From Ancalomicrobiaceae bacterium S20 (GTDB lineage Bacteria > Pseudomonadota > Alphaproteobacteria > Rhizobiales > Ancalomicrobiaceae), in NCBI GenBank assembly GCA_040269895.1, contig CP158568.1:1302001-1366000 (forward strand): a DNA stretch of 64,000 nt, read 5' to 3'. Below, piece after piece: positions 35,472 to 43,847 of this stretch. Made by a program: the position numbers and the translations under genes. Below the pieces are notes generated by a model. That model was not told the origin of the DNA. It did not search any database and was given only the letters and a program-made list of their open reading frames with translations. Numbering within the stretch: position 1 is the stretch's first letter; each line of letters starts with the position of its first letter.

Positions 35472-35903
35472 ATGAACACCGTGATGAAAGATCTTCCCGC
35501 CTTGCCGGCGGAACGGGCGTTGAGGGTGATCTCCGGGCGTTGGAAGCCGGTCATTCTCTATCATCTGTTGTCCGGACCGCTCAGACTGTCGGAGCTGAAC
35601 CGGCTGATGCCGGCGATCTCGCAGAAGGTGCTGATCCAGCAGCTGCGGGAGATGGAGGCGCATCGGATCGTGCGGCGGACCGTGTTCGCGCAGGTGCCGC
35701 CGCGCGTCGATTACGCGGCGACCGAGCTCGGGCAGAGCCTCGCGCCGGTGCTCGCCGCCCTCTGCGAGTGGGGTCGGCGGCATGCCGCCGAACTCGACGA
35801 ACTCGACCGGCTCGCCGATTGCGCCCGGGTTTCGATCACCGACCGCGTGGAGGGCGCACACGTAGAGACGCACGCGGCCACGGCTCCGCTCACGGCAACT
35901 TGA
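35472..35903 (+). CDS. HxlR-family transcriptional regulator
   Basis: A 143-residue regulator with the HxlR hallmark ISGRWKPVILYHLLSGPLRLSELNRLMPAISQKVLIQQLREMEAHRIV. ATG 35472 follows GGGAGGTG with correct spacing. The N-terminal extension in the open frame upstream has no similarity. HxlR proteins such as YodB or HypR sense quinones or electrophiles through a cysteine; here one cysteine (CEWGRR, about residue 97) lies in the last helix. The gene is divergent from the quinone reductase at 34348-35337 with a 134-base shared regulatory region. Confidence 0.85.
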   Translation: MNTVMKDLPALPAERALRVISGRWKPVILYHLLSGPLRLSELNRLMPAISQKVLIQQLREMEAHRIVRRTVFAQVPPRVDYAATELGQSLAPVLAALCEWGRRHAAELDELDRLADCARVSITDRVEGAHVETHAATAPLTAT

Positions 35904-35970
35904 CTGGTCGTTGCGCGGCGATCGCTTAGATATATGCGTGCAACACGCACTTAAAATAAGGAGCGCCACC

Positions 35971-36429
35971 ATGAAACCCTTTGCCTACGTCCTCGCTGCT
36001 GCCGTCCTGGTCGGCGCCGCGGTGCCGGCCTTCGCGGGCGATGCCCAGAACCTCATCGACGGCGTCGCCATCCACGGCTTCGATCCGGTCGCCTATTTCG
36101 TGCAGAAAAAGCCGCTCAAGGGCGATCCGGGCATCGTCGCCACCTACAAGGGCGCGACTTACGAGTTCGCGAGCGCCGAGAACAAGGCGTCGTTCGAGAA
36201 GGATCCGGAGAAGTATGTGCCGCAGTACGGCGGCTTCTGCGCCTTCGCGGCCGCCAATGGCGCCAAGGCCGACGTCGATCCGCATGCCTATGTGGTGCGC
36301 GGGGGCAAGCTCTACCTGAACTTCAGCGAGGCCAAGAACCAGGTCTTCTCTGAGAAGTTCGGCGAGCTCAGCGTCGCGGCCGATCGCAACTGGTCGAGCG
36401 TCAAGGGCCAGGACAAGGTCTACCGCTGA
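35971..36429 (+). CDS. exported YHS-domain protein
   Basis: A 152-residue protein with a signal peptide (about 1-22, ending AFA) and a YHS domain at about 25-85: DGVAIHGFDPVAYF, then YKGATYEFASAENKASFEKDPEKYVPQYGGFCAFA. This YHS-like group is common in alphaproteobacteria and is thought to bind metals; the function is not established. The leader TAAGGAGCGCC before ATG 35971 is strong, and an AT-rich stretch at 35925-35960 is probably its promoter. It is a single gene. Confidence 0.85.
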   Translation: MKPFAYVLAAAVLVGAAVPAFAGDAQNLIDGVAIHGFDPVAYFVQKKPLKGDPGIVATYKGATYEFASAENKASFEKDPEKYVPQYGGFCAFAAANGAKADVDPHAYVVRGGKLYLNFSEAKNQVFSEKFGELSVAADRNWSSVKGQDKVYR

Positions 36430-36582
36430 TCGGCATCGATCGGCAGGGCCGTCGCCCAGCGTCTGTGCAACGCGTTGCGCCTGCGCGACGTGCTGCGGGC
36501 CGGCGATCCTGCCCACCTGCGACGTCCCGGCTTCCGTCCCGACCTCTCCGGGACGGGTCCGGGGCGTCGTCCGTTTCGGGGC

Positions 36583-37482
36583 TCATTCGTAGAGCGGGGC
36601 CTCGCGCAGTCGCGGCACCGCGAAGTCGACGAAGGCGCGCACCTTGGCGGCCGCGAGTCGCGCTTCGGGGTAGACGAGATGCACCGGCATCTCCGGCGGC
36701 TCGAAGTCGCGCAGCAGCACGACCAGCCGTCCGGACCGGACGTGGTCGGCGATCTGGTAGGACAGCACGCAGGTCACGCCCTTGCCCTCGAGCGCGGAAT
36801 CGATCGCCGCTTCGGCGCTGTTGACGGCGAGACGGGTGCGGATCGGCACCTGGGCCCGGCCTTGCGGCGCGGGAAAGCCCCAGGTCTGGCCATCCGCGAT
36901 CTGGCCGAAGGCGATGCACGGCACGGTGGTCAGATCCTCCGGCCGCTCGATCGCCGGTGCGTGCGCGAGGAAGTCCGGCGAGGCGCAGACCACGCGCCTG
37001 ATCCGGCCGACCTTGGTGGCGATCAGGGTCGAGTCGGGCAGGTGGCCGATGCGCAGCGCGACGTCGATGCCTTCGTCGACGAGGTTGACCACCCGATCGA
37101 GCAGCAGCAGCTTCGCCTGCACGGTCTGGTGCGCGTCGAGAAAGGCGTCGATGACCGGGCGGACATGACGGCGGCCGAATACGGCCGGCGCCGTCACGGT
37201 CAGAATACCGCGCGGCACCGACTTTTCGCCGGCTGCGAGTGCATGGGCCTCGTCGAAGTCGGCCAGGATGCGCCGGCAGCTCTCCAGGAAGCGTTCGCCG
37301 GCCTCGGTCGGGCTCGAACTGCGCGTCGTTCGGCGCAAGAGCCGGGTGCCGACCTGCTCCTCGAGAAAGGCGATGGCGCGCGTCACCGCGGCCGGAGAGC
37401 GGCCGAGCCGGCGGGCAGCGGTCGCGAGCCCGCCGCCGTCGACCGCCAGCACGAAGGCCCGCATCGCATCGATCCTGTCCAT
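36583..37482 (-). CDS. LysR-family transcriptional regulator
   Basis: A 299-residue LysR regulator of the CrgA/AaeR-like group. The HTH is at about 17-65 (GGLATAARRLGRSPAAVTRAIAFLEEQVGTRLLRRTTR) and the effector domain includes GILTVTAPAVFGRRHVRP, DEGIDVALRIGHLPDS and NSAEAAIDSALEGKGVTCVLSYQI. ATG 37482 follows GGAGCGG. It is divergent from the AhpD-like gene at 37604, with which it forms a typical regulator/target pair. Confidence 0.88.
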   Translation of the reverse strand: MDRIDAMRAFVLAVDGGGLATAARRLGRSPAAVTRAIAFLEEQVGTRLLRRTTRSSSPTEAGERFLESCRRILADFDEAHALAAGEKSVPRGILTVTAPAVFGRRHVRPVIDAFLDAHQTVQAKLLLLDRVVNLVDEGIDVALRIGHLPDSTLIATKVGRIRRVVCASPDFLAHAPAIERPEDLTTVPCIAFGQIADGQTWGFPAPQGRAQVPIRTRLAVNSAEAAIDSALEGKGVTCVLSYQIADHVRSGRLVVLLRDFEPPEMPVHLVYPEARLAAAKVRAFVDFAVPRLREAPLYE

Positions 37483-37603
37483 GGCCGCTCCTGTCATTGC
37501 ATTTAATGAAACAATCTCTTGCACAGTATCGCCGTTCTGCGCAACGGCGAACCGGCTTATCTCCAGGGGCCCGCGACGGGGCACCCAGACAATGGAGAAC
37601 AAC

Positions 37604-38155
37604 ATGTCCCGTATTCCCGCCCTCGACCCCGCCGCCGTTCAGGGCAAGGCCGGCGATCTGCTCGGCGCCGTGCAGAAGAGCCTCGGTCTGACGCCGAACC
37701 TGTTCCGCGTGCTCGCCAACGCCCCGGCGGCGCTGGAAGGCGTGCTCGGCCTCAACGGTGCGCTGAGCGGCGGCCGCCTGCCGGCCCGGTCGCGCGAGGC
37801 GATCGCGATCACCGTCGCCGAGATGAACGGCTGCGACTACTGCCTGTCGGCCCACACCGCGATCGGCAAGAACCTCGGCCTCGGCGAGGCCCAGGTCTCG
37901 GCCGCCCGCCAGGGTCTGTCGGAGGATCCGAAGCTGCAGGCCGCGCTGGTCTTCGCCCGCACGGTCGTGCTGTCGAAGGGCCGCGTCAGCGATGCCGAGG
38001 TCAACCGCGTTCGGGCCGCGGGCCTCGATGACGGCGCGATCGTCGAGATCGTCGCCCATGTCGCGATGAACATCCTCACCAACTACCTCAACAACGTCGC
38101 CGAGACCGAGATCGACTTCCCGGTCGTGCGGGCCGGCACCGTCCACGCCGCCTGA
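37604..38155 (+). CDS. carboxymuconolactone decarboxylase/AhpD-family peroxidase-like protein
   Basis: A 183-residue AhpD-like protein with the redox motif C77-DY-C80 followed by H84 in NGCDYCLSAHT. It also has the SREAIAITVAEMN helix of the family. Such proteins reduce peroxides with a thiol partner or act as carboxymuconolactone decarboxylases; the CxxC favours a peroxidase-type role. ATG 37604 follows ATGGAGAAC. It is divergent from the LysR gene and precedes a PNPOx-like protein, suggesting a small oxidative or xenobiotic response unit. Confidence 0.85.
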   Translation: MSRIPALDPAAVQGKAGDLLGAVQKSLGLTPNLFRVLANAPAALEGVLGLNGALSGGRLPARSREAIAITVAEMNGCDYCLSAHTAIGKNLGLGEAQVSAARQGLSEDPKLQAALVFARTVVLSKGRVSDAEVNRVRAAGLDDGAIVEIVAHVAMNILTNYLNNVAETEIDFPVVRAGTVHAA

Positions 38156-38250
38156 GACGGGTCGCCGCGTCACGATGCGGGGCGGCGGCCATCGGTCGCC
38201 GCCCCGTCGTTCCCACGGGACCCGAGCCGCTCCCGCTCCGGAGACTTGCC

Positions 38251-38907
38251 ATGAGCCAACGATCTCACCCCTTCCGCCCGAGCGATGTGGCCTTCACGCC
38301 CTCGGTCAAGGCCGAGCAGAGCCGGCGCGGCTCGCGCGCGCACTATGCCCGTTTCGAGGAGGCCGGCGGCTTCCAGACCGGCCTAGCCGAGTTCCCGGTC
38401 GATTTTCTCTCCCGTATCGACACGGCCTATCTCGGTACGGCCAATGCCGACGGCCAGCCCTACATCCAGCATCGCGGCGGCCCGCGCGGCTTCATCCGGG
38501 TCGTTGGACCGCGCACGCTGGCCTTCGCCGACCGGCGCGGCAATCGCCAGTACATTTCGACCGGCAATCTCGCCGACAATCCCAAGGCGTTCCTGTTCCT
38601 GATGGATTACGAGGCGCGAGCGCGCATCAAGATCTGGGGCGAGGCGCGGTTCAGCGACGACGTCGCCGCCTTCGCCGGGCCGCTCGACATCGCCGCCGAC
38701 GACCGGACGGTCGAGCGGATCGTGCTGTTCGATGTGGTCGCCTGGGACGTCAACTGCCCGAAGTACATCCCGGTCAAGATCGACGCCGCGCAGGTCGCGG
38801 AGGTGGTCCGCGACCTGCGCGAGCGGATCGCCTGGCTCGAGCAGGAAAACGACCGTTTGCGGGGCGGTCCGACGGGCGGTGGGCCAACGCGTGGCGGGCG
38901 GTCATGA
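38251..38907 (+). CDS. pyridoxamine 5'-phosphate oxidase-like FMN-binding protein
   Basis: A 218-residue split-barrel flavin protein of the PNPOx-related group. It contains VDFLSRIDTAYLGTANADGQPYIQHRGGP at about 50-78 and YISTGNLADNPKAFLFLMDYEARARIKIWGEA, both typical of the uncharacterised group found with AhpD or cytochrome genes. A C-terminal coiled helix (RIAWLEQENDRL) is followed by a Gly-rich tail. It probably reduces an unknown substrate or binds F420/FMN; it is not the biosynthetic PdxH. It lies 95 bases after the AhpD-like gene on the same strand. Confidence 0.78.
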   Translation: MSQRSHPFRPSDVAFTPSVKAEQSRRGSRAHYARFEEAGGFQTGLAEFPVDFLSRIDTAYLGTANADGQPYIQHRGGPRGFIRVVGPRTLAFADRRGNRQYISTGNLADNPKAFLFLMDYEARARIKIWGEARFSDDVAAFAGPLDIAADDRTVERIVLFDVVAWDVNCPKYIPVKIDAAQVAEVVRDLRERIAWLEQENDRLRGGPTGGGPTRGGRS

Positions 38908-38942
38908 AACCGATCGCCGCCGCGCGTCCCGTGGTCCGGCCG

Positions 38943-39647
38943 TCACGACACCGGTCGGACGTATCGTTGCAGGAGGCGCGCCAGCGCCTCCGGGTCGTCG
39001 GTGTGTGGGATCAGCGTCGCGAAGCTGCCGTCCGGCCGCATGAGGAAGGTCAGCGTGCCGTGGTCGACGATGTAGGCGCCGGCCACGTTGCGCAGCGGCG
39101 CCGCCTCGGGACTGTCGAGCGGCAGCTTGCGGCGGTGGACCTTGTAGGCCGCCGCCATCTTGGCGATCGCGGCATCCGGTCCGGTCAGGCCGACCGTGCC
39201 GGTCCGGAAGCCGGAGAGGAACTCCTTCAGCACCGCCGGCGTGTCGCGTGCTGGATCGACCGTCACGAAGATCGACACGACCTTGCTTGCGTCGGCGCCG
39301 AGCTTGTCGATCGCCGCGCCGTGGAGCGTGAGATCGAGCGGGCAGACGTCGACGCAATGCGTGTAGCCGAAATAGACCAGCATGAACCGGCCGCGGAAGT
39401 CGCGGTCGGTGACGGTCTTGCCGTCCTGGTCGACCAGTTCGAACGGACCGCCGAAGCGACCGGCGAGCGGATCGGCCGGGCTGGACGGCGCCGCCGCGGC
39501 GGCCGCGGCCGGATCCTCTGCCGCCGCGCCGTGATGATCGTGGCCCGGCCCGTGGGCGCGGGCGCCCGGGGCCGCCAAGAGGCTCGCGGCGAGAAGGCCG
39601 AGCGCGAGCGGGCCGGCGAGGCTGCGAAGGCGGGACCGTTTGGTCAT
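38943..39647 (-). CDS. SCO1/SenC family copper-binding protein, exported
   Basis: A 234-residue thioredoxin-fold protein. A signal peptide (about 1-31) is followed by a His-rich stretch (HGPGHDHHG at 32-40) and an Ala-rich linker. The copper site is C98-x3-C102 (YTHCVDVCP) with H196 (IVDHGTL). SCO proteins deliver copper to cytochrome oxidase or act as thiol oxidoreductases. ATG 39647 overlaps the stop of the upstream gene (ATGA), making this the third gene of a minus-strand operon with two cysteine-bearing exported proteins that may be its partners. Confidence 0.85.
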   Translation of the reverse strand: MTKRSRLRSLAGPLALGLLAASLLAAPGARAHGPGHDHHGAAAEDPAAAAAAAPSSPADPLAGRFGGPFELVDQDGKTVTDRDFRGRFMLVYFGYTHCVDVCPLDLTLHGAAIDKLGADASKVVSIFVTVDPARDTPAVLKEFLSGFRTGTVGLTGPDAAIAKMAAAYKVHRRKLPLDSPEAAPLRNVAGAYIVDHGTLTFLMRPDGSFATLIPHTDDPEALARLLQRYVRPVS

Positions 39648-40246
39648 TTCGCCGGCTCCAGTCCCTTGATGCCGAACACGCCGTCGGCGGCGATCACGGT
39701 CTTCACGTCCGGATCCTTGCGGAACCATTCGTCCGCCTTGCCATGCTTCTTCGTCCATTGGTCGCCAAAGGCCTCGGCAGCCTTGAACTCCTTGTCGCCC
39801 GGACCCTTCAGCTTCTGCACGAACAGCAGACGCATGCGCGGGCTCTCGATGACCAGCGCATCGGCCTCGACGGTCTTGCCGCAGAACGGCAGGAGGTCGA
39901 CGACCGCGCCGGCGAACAGCGTGTTGCTCTTCGCGGCCGGCAGGAGCTTGCCGTCGGCGTCGATGAGGCCGAGCTGGCGGGTGCCGCCGCCGCAGTCCGG
40001 GGCGCAGCGGCCGGAGATCTCGCACAGGAGATCGACGACCTTGCCCTTCACGATCGCGGCGCGCTCGCCCTCGATGCCCCAGCTCTCCGCGCCCTGGGCG
40101 CGGGGCGCTGCGAACACGGCGAGCGCGCTCGCGAGCACGGCGGTCGTTATCGTACGGGGGGCGGAGAGCACTCTCGGAGCGTCGAGCGCCGGCGTGCTCG
40201 CGGCGTTTTGCGGCCGGCGGCCGATCCTTGCGAAGTCGCGTGTCAT
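39644..40246 (-). CDS. exported cysteine-containing protein of unknown function
   Basis: A 200-residue protein with an N-terminal positively charged region and membrane-spanning or signal segment (about 35-57, ending AQGAE). The mature part has VKGKVVDLLCEISGRCAPDCGGG with three cysteines and a later FCGK. The pattern V-x-G-x-V-V-D-x-x-C is shared with the upstream gene, so the two are related in part. I do not recognise the family. GGGGAGTGA precedes ATG 40246. Coupling to the SCO gene suggests a role in metal or thiol handling outside the cytoplasm. Confidence 0.65.
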   Translation of the reverse strand: MTRDFARIGRRPQNAASTPALDAPRVLSAPRTITTAVLASALAVFAAPRAQGAESWGIEGERAAIVKGKVVDLLCEISGRCAPDCGGGTRQLGLIDADGKLLPAAKSNTLFAGAVVDLLPFCGKTVEADALVIESPRMRLLFVQKLKGPGDKEFKAAEAFGDQWTKKHGKADEWFRKDPDVKTVIAADGVFGIKGLEPAK

Positions 40247-40250
40247 CGGC

Positions 40251-40700
40251 TCACTCCCCGAACGGCACGATGCCGTTGTCGTCATGGGTCAGGTTCACGA
40301 TGCCCTTGTCGTCGGCGACCTTGTCGACGAGCAGGTAGCGGACGCCGTCGCGCTCGATCAGCTCGCCGTCGACGGTCACCTGGTGGGTCTGGATCTTGAC
40401 GATCTTCGGATTGGCGACCGAAACGTCGTCGTCGCCGACCCTGAGGACGAGATAGGTCTTGTCGTCCTTGTCCTTGATGCTGACCGGGATGCCGCCGACG
40501 GCGCACCAGATCGCGCATTGGTGATGGGCGGTGCCGGTGGCGAACATGATGCCGGTGACCGAGCACCAGGTATCGACCAGTTCGCCTTCTACGGTGACGC
40601 GCTGGCCGGCCTTGGTCTCGGCGGCGGCCGGCGAGGGACTGACGCCGAGCGCGAAGCCCGACAGGATCAGGGACGTGGAAAGCACGATACGGCGGAACAT
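40251..40700 (-). CDS. small exported protein with Cys/His motif, unknown function
   Basis: A 149-residue protein with a signal peptide (about 1-27, AAAE). It carries VEGELVDTWCSVTGI followed by HHQCAIWC near residues 60-67, a likely metal site, and then beta-rich sequence. The ELVDTWC element parallels VVDLLC in the next gene. It is the first gene of the minus-strand operon leading to the SCO protein. The function is unknown; copper, haem or methylamine-type periplasmic systems are possibilities. The 242-base gap to the ECF sigma gene is divergent. Confidence 0.65.
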   Translation of the reverse strand: MFRRIVLSTSLILSGFALGVSPSPAAAETKAGQRVTVEGELVDTWCSVTGIMFATGTAHHQCAIWCAVGGIPVSIKDKDDKTYLVLRVGDDDVSVANPKIVKIQTHQVTVDGELIERDGVRYLLVDKVADDKGIVNLTHDDNGIVPFGE

Positions 40701-40942
40701 CGCGGCCTCCGGTTCGGTGGACGGGGCGGCGCGCCGTCCGGCCGGCCGGGTTCGGCTCCGGGTCCGCGATCACGCCGCGGCGATCGCGGATTGCGGGCGA
40801 TCACCTACTCTTTAGTTTCGGCTTGCGCCGGTTCGTTACACGGTGCGTCATCGGTTTTGACTGACGCGGCGGTATTGCAATGTCGGCTCGGGGCTCGCGT
40901 GTGGGGACGCGGGCCTGCGAGAGACGTGCGGGGGACAGGTTG

Positions 40943-41632
40943 ATGCTTTCGTTTTCCTTCTGGTTCGCTGCGGCGGGCTTCGGCGCGCGCATCATGCTCG
41001 ATCGCGCCTTCGTCGACCGGCTCAAGGCCAAGGAGCCGGCGGCGCTGCGCGATCTGGTCGCCAAGCACCACGGCGCGCTCGTCGGTCTCGCCGGCACGAT
41101 CGTGAAGAACCGGGCGCTGGCCGAGGATGTCGCGCAGGAAACGTGGATCGCGGTCATGGCCAACATCGACCGCTTCGACGGGCGGGCGGCGCTGTCGACT
41201 TGGATCATCGCGATCCTCATGAACAAGGCGAAGACCGCGCTGCGCAAGGAGAAGCGCTTCGTCCAGCTCGACATCGACGGGTCGCTGGAGAGCGGCGAGC
41301 CGGTGGTCGAGGCCTCGCGCTTCGCCGCCGACGGTCACTGGGCGACGCCGCCGGCCGAGCTCGACGGGCTCGACCCCGAGCGGATTGTGGTCGGCCGGCA
41401 GCTCTGGCGCACGGTCAAGGACTTCATCGAGACGCTGCCCGACGGACAGCGCGCCGTCGTACTCATGCGCGATGTCGAGGGGTTGAGCGCCGAGGAGACC
41501 TGCACGGCGCTGTCGATCTCGGCCGAGAACCAGCGGGTGCTCCTGCACCGCGCCCGCTCCAAGCTGCGCAACTTCGTCGAAGCGACACTGTCGCGCGAAC
41601 CGCAGGGCGGGATGGCGCTCGCGAAATCGTGA
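40943..41632 (+). CDS. ECF-type RNA polymerase sigma factor
   Basis: A 229-residue extracytoplasmic-function sigma factor. Region 2 is at about residues 25-95 (HHGALVGLAGTIVKNRALAEDVAQETWIAVMANIDRFDGRAALSTW), and region 4 at about 155-210 (LPDGQRAVVLMRDVEGLSAEETCTALSISAENQRVLLHRARSKLR). ATG 40943 has GGGGGACAGG upstream; an internal ATG at 40994 has none, although the first 17 residues are not conserved. It is followed by a small zinc-finger protein that is the likely anti-sigma factor. It is divergent from the SCO operon and may control it. Confidence 0.88.
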   Translation: MLSFSFWFAAAGFGARIMLDRAFVDRLKAKEPAALRDLVAKHHGALVGLAGTIVKNRALAEDVAQETWIAVMANIDRFDGRAALSTWIIAILMNKAKTALRKEKRFVQLDIDGSLESGEPVVEASRFAADGHWATPPAELDGLDPERIVVGRQLWRTVKDFIETLPDGQRAVVLMRDVEGLSAEETCTALSISAENQRVLLHRARSKLRNFVEATLSREPQGGMALAKS

Positions 41633-41716
41633 ACAGCATACCGGGTAACATCGGGCGGGGCCGGCGACTCCCACGGGCAGACCCACCGGTCCGAACAAGC
41701 TGTGAGACGCGAACCC

Positions 41717-41962
41717 ATGCTTCAGTGCCGTGACATCCCCGACCGGGCGAACGCCTACATCGACCGCGAAGGGTCGATGGCCTCGCTCGCCGCGGTGGCG
41801 CTGCATCTGACGGCCTGTACGAACTGCCGACGCTATATGCGTGGTCTTCGTGCGGTCCGTCGGCTGGCGGCGGCGAGCTTCCGCGCGGAATCCCCCGATG
41901 CGGCCCTTGCGGCGCTCGGACTCGGTGATCGTTCCAACACCGAGCCCGACCAGGGGGCGTGA
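41717..41962 (+). CDS. small zinc-finger anti-sigma-like protein
   Basis: An 81-residue protein beginning MLQCRDIPDRANAYIDREG, with H-x3-C-x2-C (HLTACTNC) as in the ZAS domain of zinc-binding anti-sigma factors. It has no membrane segment, so it would be a soluble anti-sigma factor for the sigma factor 85 bases upstream. The start at ATG 41717 lacks a strong leader, so the frame could begin with GTG at 41702. Confidence 0.7.
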   Translation: MLQCRDIPDRANAYIDREGSMASLAAVALHLTACTNCRRYMRGLRAVRRLAAASFRAESPDAALAALGLGDRSNTEPDQGA

Positions 41963-41965
41963 CAC

Positions 41966-43306
41966 ATGAGCCATGACATTTTCGGCCTCGACTCTTCGGT
42001 CGAGGATGCGAACGCGCGCGCCGCGTTTGAAGAAGCGGTCCACGGGGTCGGCGCTCACGGGCCGAATGTCGGTGCCGCGCTCGGCCGCAGCCTCGCCGCC
42101 GATCCGCTCAATGTGCCGGCGCTGGCTCTGAGGGGCTTCGCCAACCTGATCCTTGCCCGCGAGGAGCTCGAACCGCCGGCCGCGGCGGCTTGCGTCGAGG
42201 CGGAGCGGGCGCTCGGCCTCAGGGACGGCGGCACGCGCGACGAGCGGATCCTCGTCCGGGCCTTGCGCGCCGCGGTCGACGGCAGCTTCCGGCGGGCGAT
42301 CGACATCCTCGACAATGGCTTCATCGACCGGCCGGCGGTGTTCCTGCCGTTCAAGCTCGCGCATGCGCTGCGCTTCATGGCCGGCGACGGCGCCGGCATG
42401 CTGCGCGCCTCGGAGCGCATGCTGTCCGGCTGGGACGAGGCCAATCCGGCCGCCGGTTTCCTGCTTGGCTGTCACGCCTTCGCGCTCGAGGAACATGGCC
42501 AGTACGAGGCGGCGGAGCACTACGGCCGCCGCGCGGTCGCGCTCCAGCCGGACGATTCCTGGGGGCTGCACGCGGTCGCCCATGTGTTCGAGATGCGCGG
42601 CGAGACGCGGCAGGGCATCGAATGGCTCGAAGCCGGACGCCGGCACTGGTCGCGCTGCAACAATTTCTCGTTCCACATGGCCTGGCACATCGCGCTGATG
42701 CGCCTCGAGTGCGGCGAGCACGACCGGGTGCTCGACCTCTACGACGCCGAGGTCCGGCCGCGGCAGACCGACGATTTCCGCGACATGGCCAATGCGGTGT
42801 CGCTGCTCTGGCGGCTCGATCGCTCGGGCGTCGATGTCGGCGAGCGCTGGTCGGATCTCGCCGAGATCGCGCGGCGGCGCCGGACGGATTCGACACTGAT
42901 CTTCGCCATGCTGCACACGCTGGTGGCGTTGGTCGCGCTCGAGGACGCCGACGGGGTGCTCGACCTGATCGCGACGCTGGAGGCCAAGGCCGCCAGCATG
43001 GGCGACCAGGCCGAGGTGGCGCGGGCCGTCGGCCTGCCGGTCGCCCGCATCATCGCCGGGCTCGGCAATCGCGGCGGCACTGAAGCGCTCGACCGGCTGG
43101 CGCTCGACCTGCCGCGGATCGGCGGCAGCAACGCGCAGCGCGACCTCTTCATGCTCCACCTCGCCGAGATCGCGTCGCGTCAGGGCGACGAGCGGGCGCG
43201 GGCCAGCATCCACATGACGCGCCACCGCCTCAAGGCGGAGGACCACCTGATCGCCGCCGTCGACCGCCGTGCGCGGGCGGGACGGTCCGCCGGTGTGAAC
43301 TTCTGA
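41966..43306 (+). CDS. tetratricopeptide repeat protein, TTC38-like
   Basis: A 446-residue helical repeat protein of the TTC38 family. Characteristic pieces are LAHALRFMAGDGAGML, LLGCHAFALEEHGQYEAAEHYGRRAV, the HAVAHVFEMRGETRQGIEWLE motif at about 206-226 and FHMAWHIALMRLECGEHDRVLDLYD at about 236-260. The family's role is unknown. It starts three bases after the anti-sigma stop with no room for another promoter, so it is in the sigma operon. Confidence 0.82.
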   Translation: MSHDIFGLDSSVEDANARAAFEEAVHGVGAHGPNVGAALGRSLAADPLNVPALALRGFANLILAREELEPPAAAACVEAERALGLRDGGTRDERILVRALRAAVDGSFRRAIDILDNGFIDRPAVFLPFKLAHALRFMAGDGAGMLRASERMLSGWDEANPAAGFLLGCHAFALEEHGQYEAAEHYGRRAVALQPDDSWGLHAVAHVFEMRGETRQGIEWLEAGRRHWSRCNNFSFHMAWHIALMRLECGEHDRVLDLYDAEVRPRQTDDFRDMANAVSLLWRLDRSGVDVGERWSDLAEIARRRRTDSTLIFAMLHTLVALVALEDADGVLDLIATLEAKAASMGDQAEVARAVGLPVARIIAGLGNRGGTEALDRLALDLPRIGGSNAQRDLFMLHLAEIASRQGDERARASIHMTRHRLKAEDHLIAAVDRRARAGRSAGVNF

Positions 43307-43337
43307 TCCGAACCTTTTCAGAATACGGAGATTTTCG

Positions 43338-43847
43338 ATGTCCGCGATGCATGACATGCCGGGGCAGATGGCCCGGCCGAACCTGTTGCCGACCTTCGAT
43401 GCGCGTCTCGCGATCACAGCCGTGCTCGCCGGCGTCGCGGCCGACGCGTCCTGGGAGATCTGGGCGCGGCTGATCACGCCGCTCCTGGTCGGCGGGCCGC
43501 TCGAACCGGCGGCGCTGGTCCAGTCGGTGTTCGGGCTCCAGAGCCGGTTCCTGGCCGAGGTGATCCATGGCGCGGTCGGCGTCTTCGCCTATCCGATCGG
43601 CTATCTCTACATCGCCCGGCCGCTGCAGCGGCTCATCCTGCCGAGCCTGCCGCTGGTCCTGACCGGCGCCGGCTTCGGAGTCGGGCTCTGGGTGTTCGCT
43701 CTCTATGTGATGGCGCATCTCTTCGCCGGCCTCGAACCGTTCCTCGGCTTCGAGCCGATCGCCTTCGCCTCGCTCGGCGGCCACATTCTGTTCGGCCTCG
43801 TGGTCGCGTTCGTCGTCGCGTTCCGGGAGCGGACCGATGAACGCTGA
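43338..43847 (+). CDS. membrane protein of unknown function
   Basis: A 169-residue integral membrane protein with about four hydrophobic segments (roughly 24-45, 75-95, 100-130, 145-162). I do not recognise the family. ATG 43338 follows CGGAGATTTTCG. Its end overlaps the start of the next gene by 11 bases, so the two are co-translated. It may be an accessory of the sigma-controlled operon. Confidence 0.65.
   Translation: MSAMHDMPGQMARPNLLPTFDARLAITAVLAGVAADASWEIWARLITPLLVGGPLEPAALVQSVFGLQSRFLAEVIHGAVGVFAYPIGYLYIARPLQRLILPSLPLVLTGAGFGVGLWVFALYVMAHLFAGLEPFLGFEPIAFASLGGHILFGLVVAFVVAFRERTDER

Noticed and set aside
40805-43477. An 890-codon minus-strand open frame
   Set aside because: It covers the sigma factor, anti-sigma and TTC38-like genes in antisense. 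All three have clear motifs on the plus strand, so the long frame is a codon-bias artefact.
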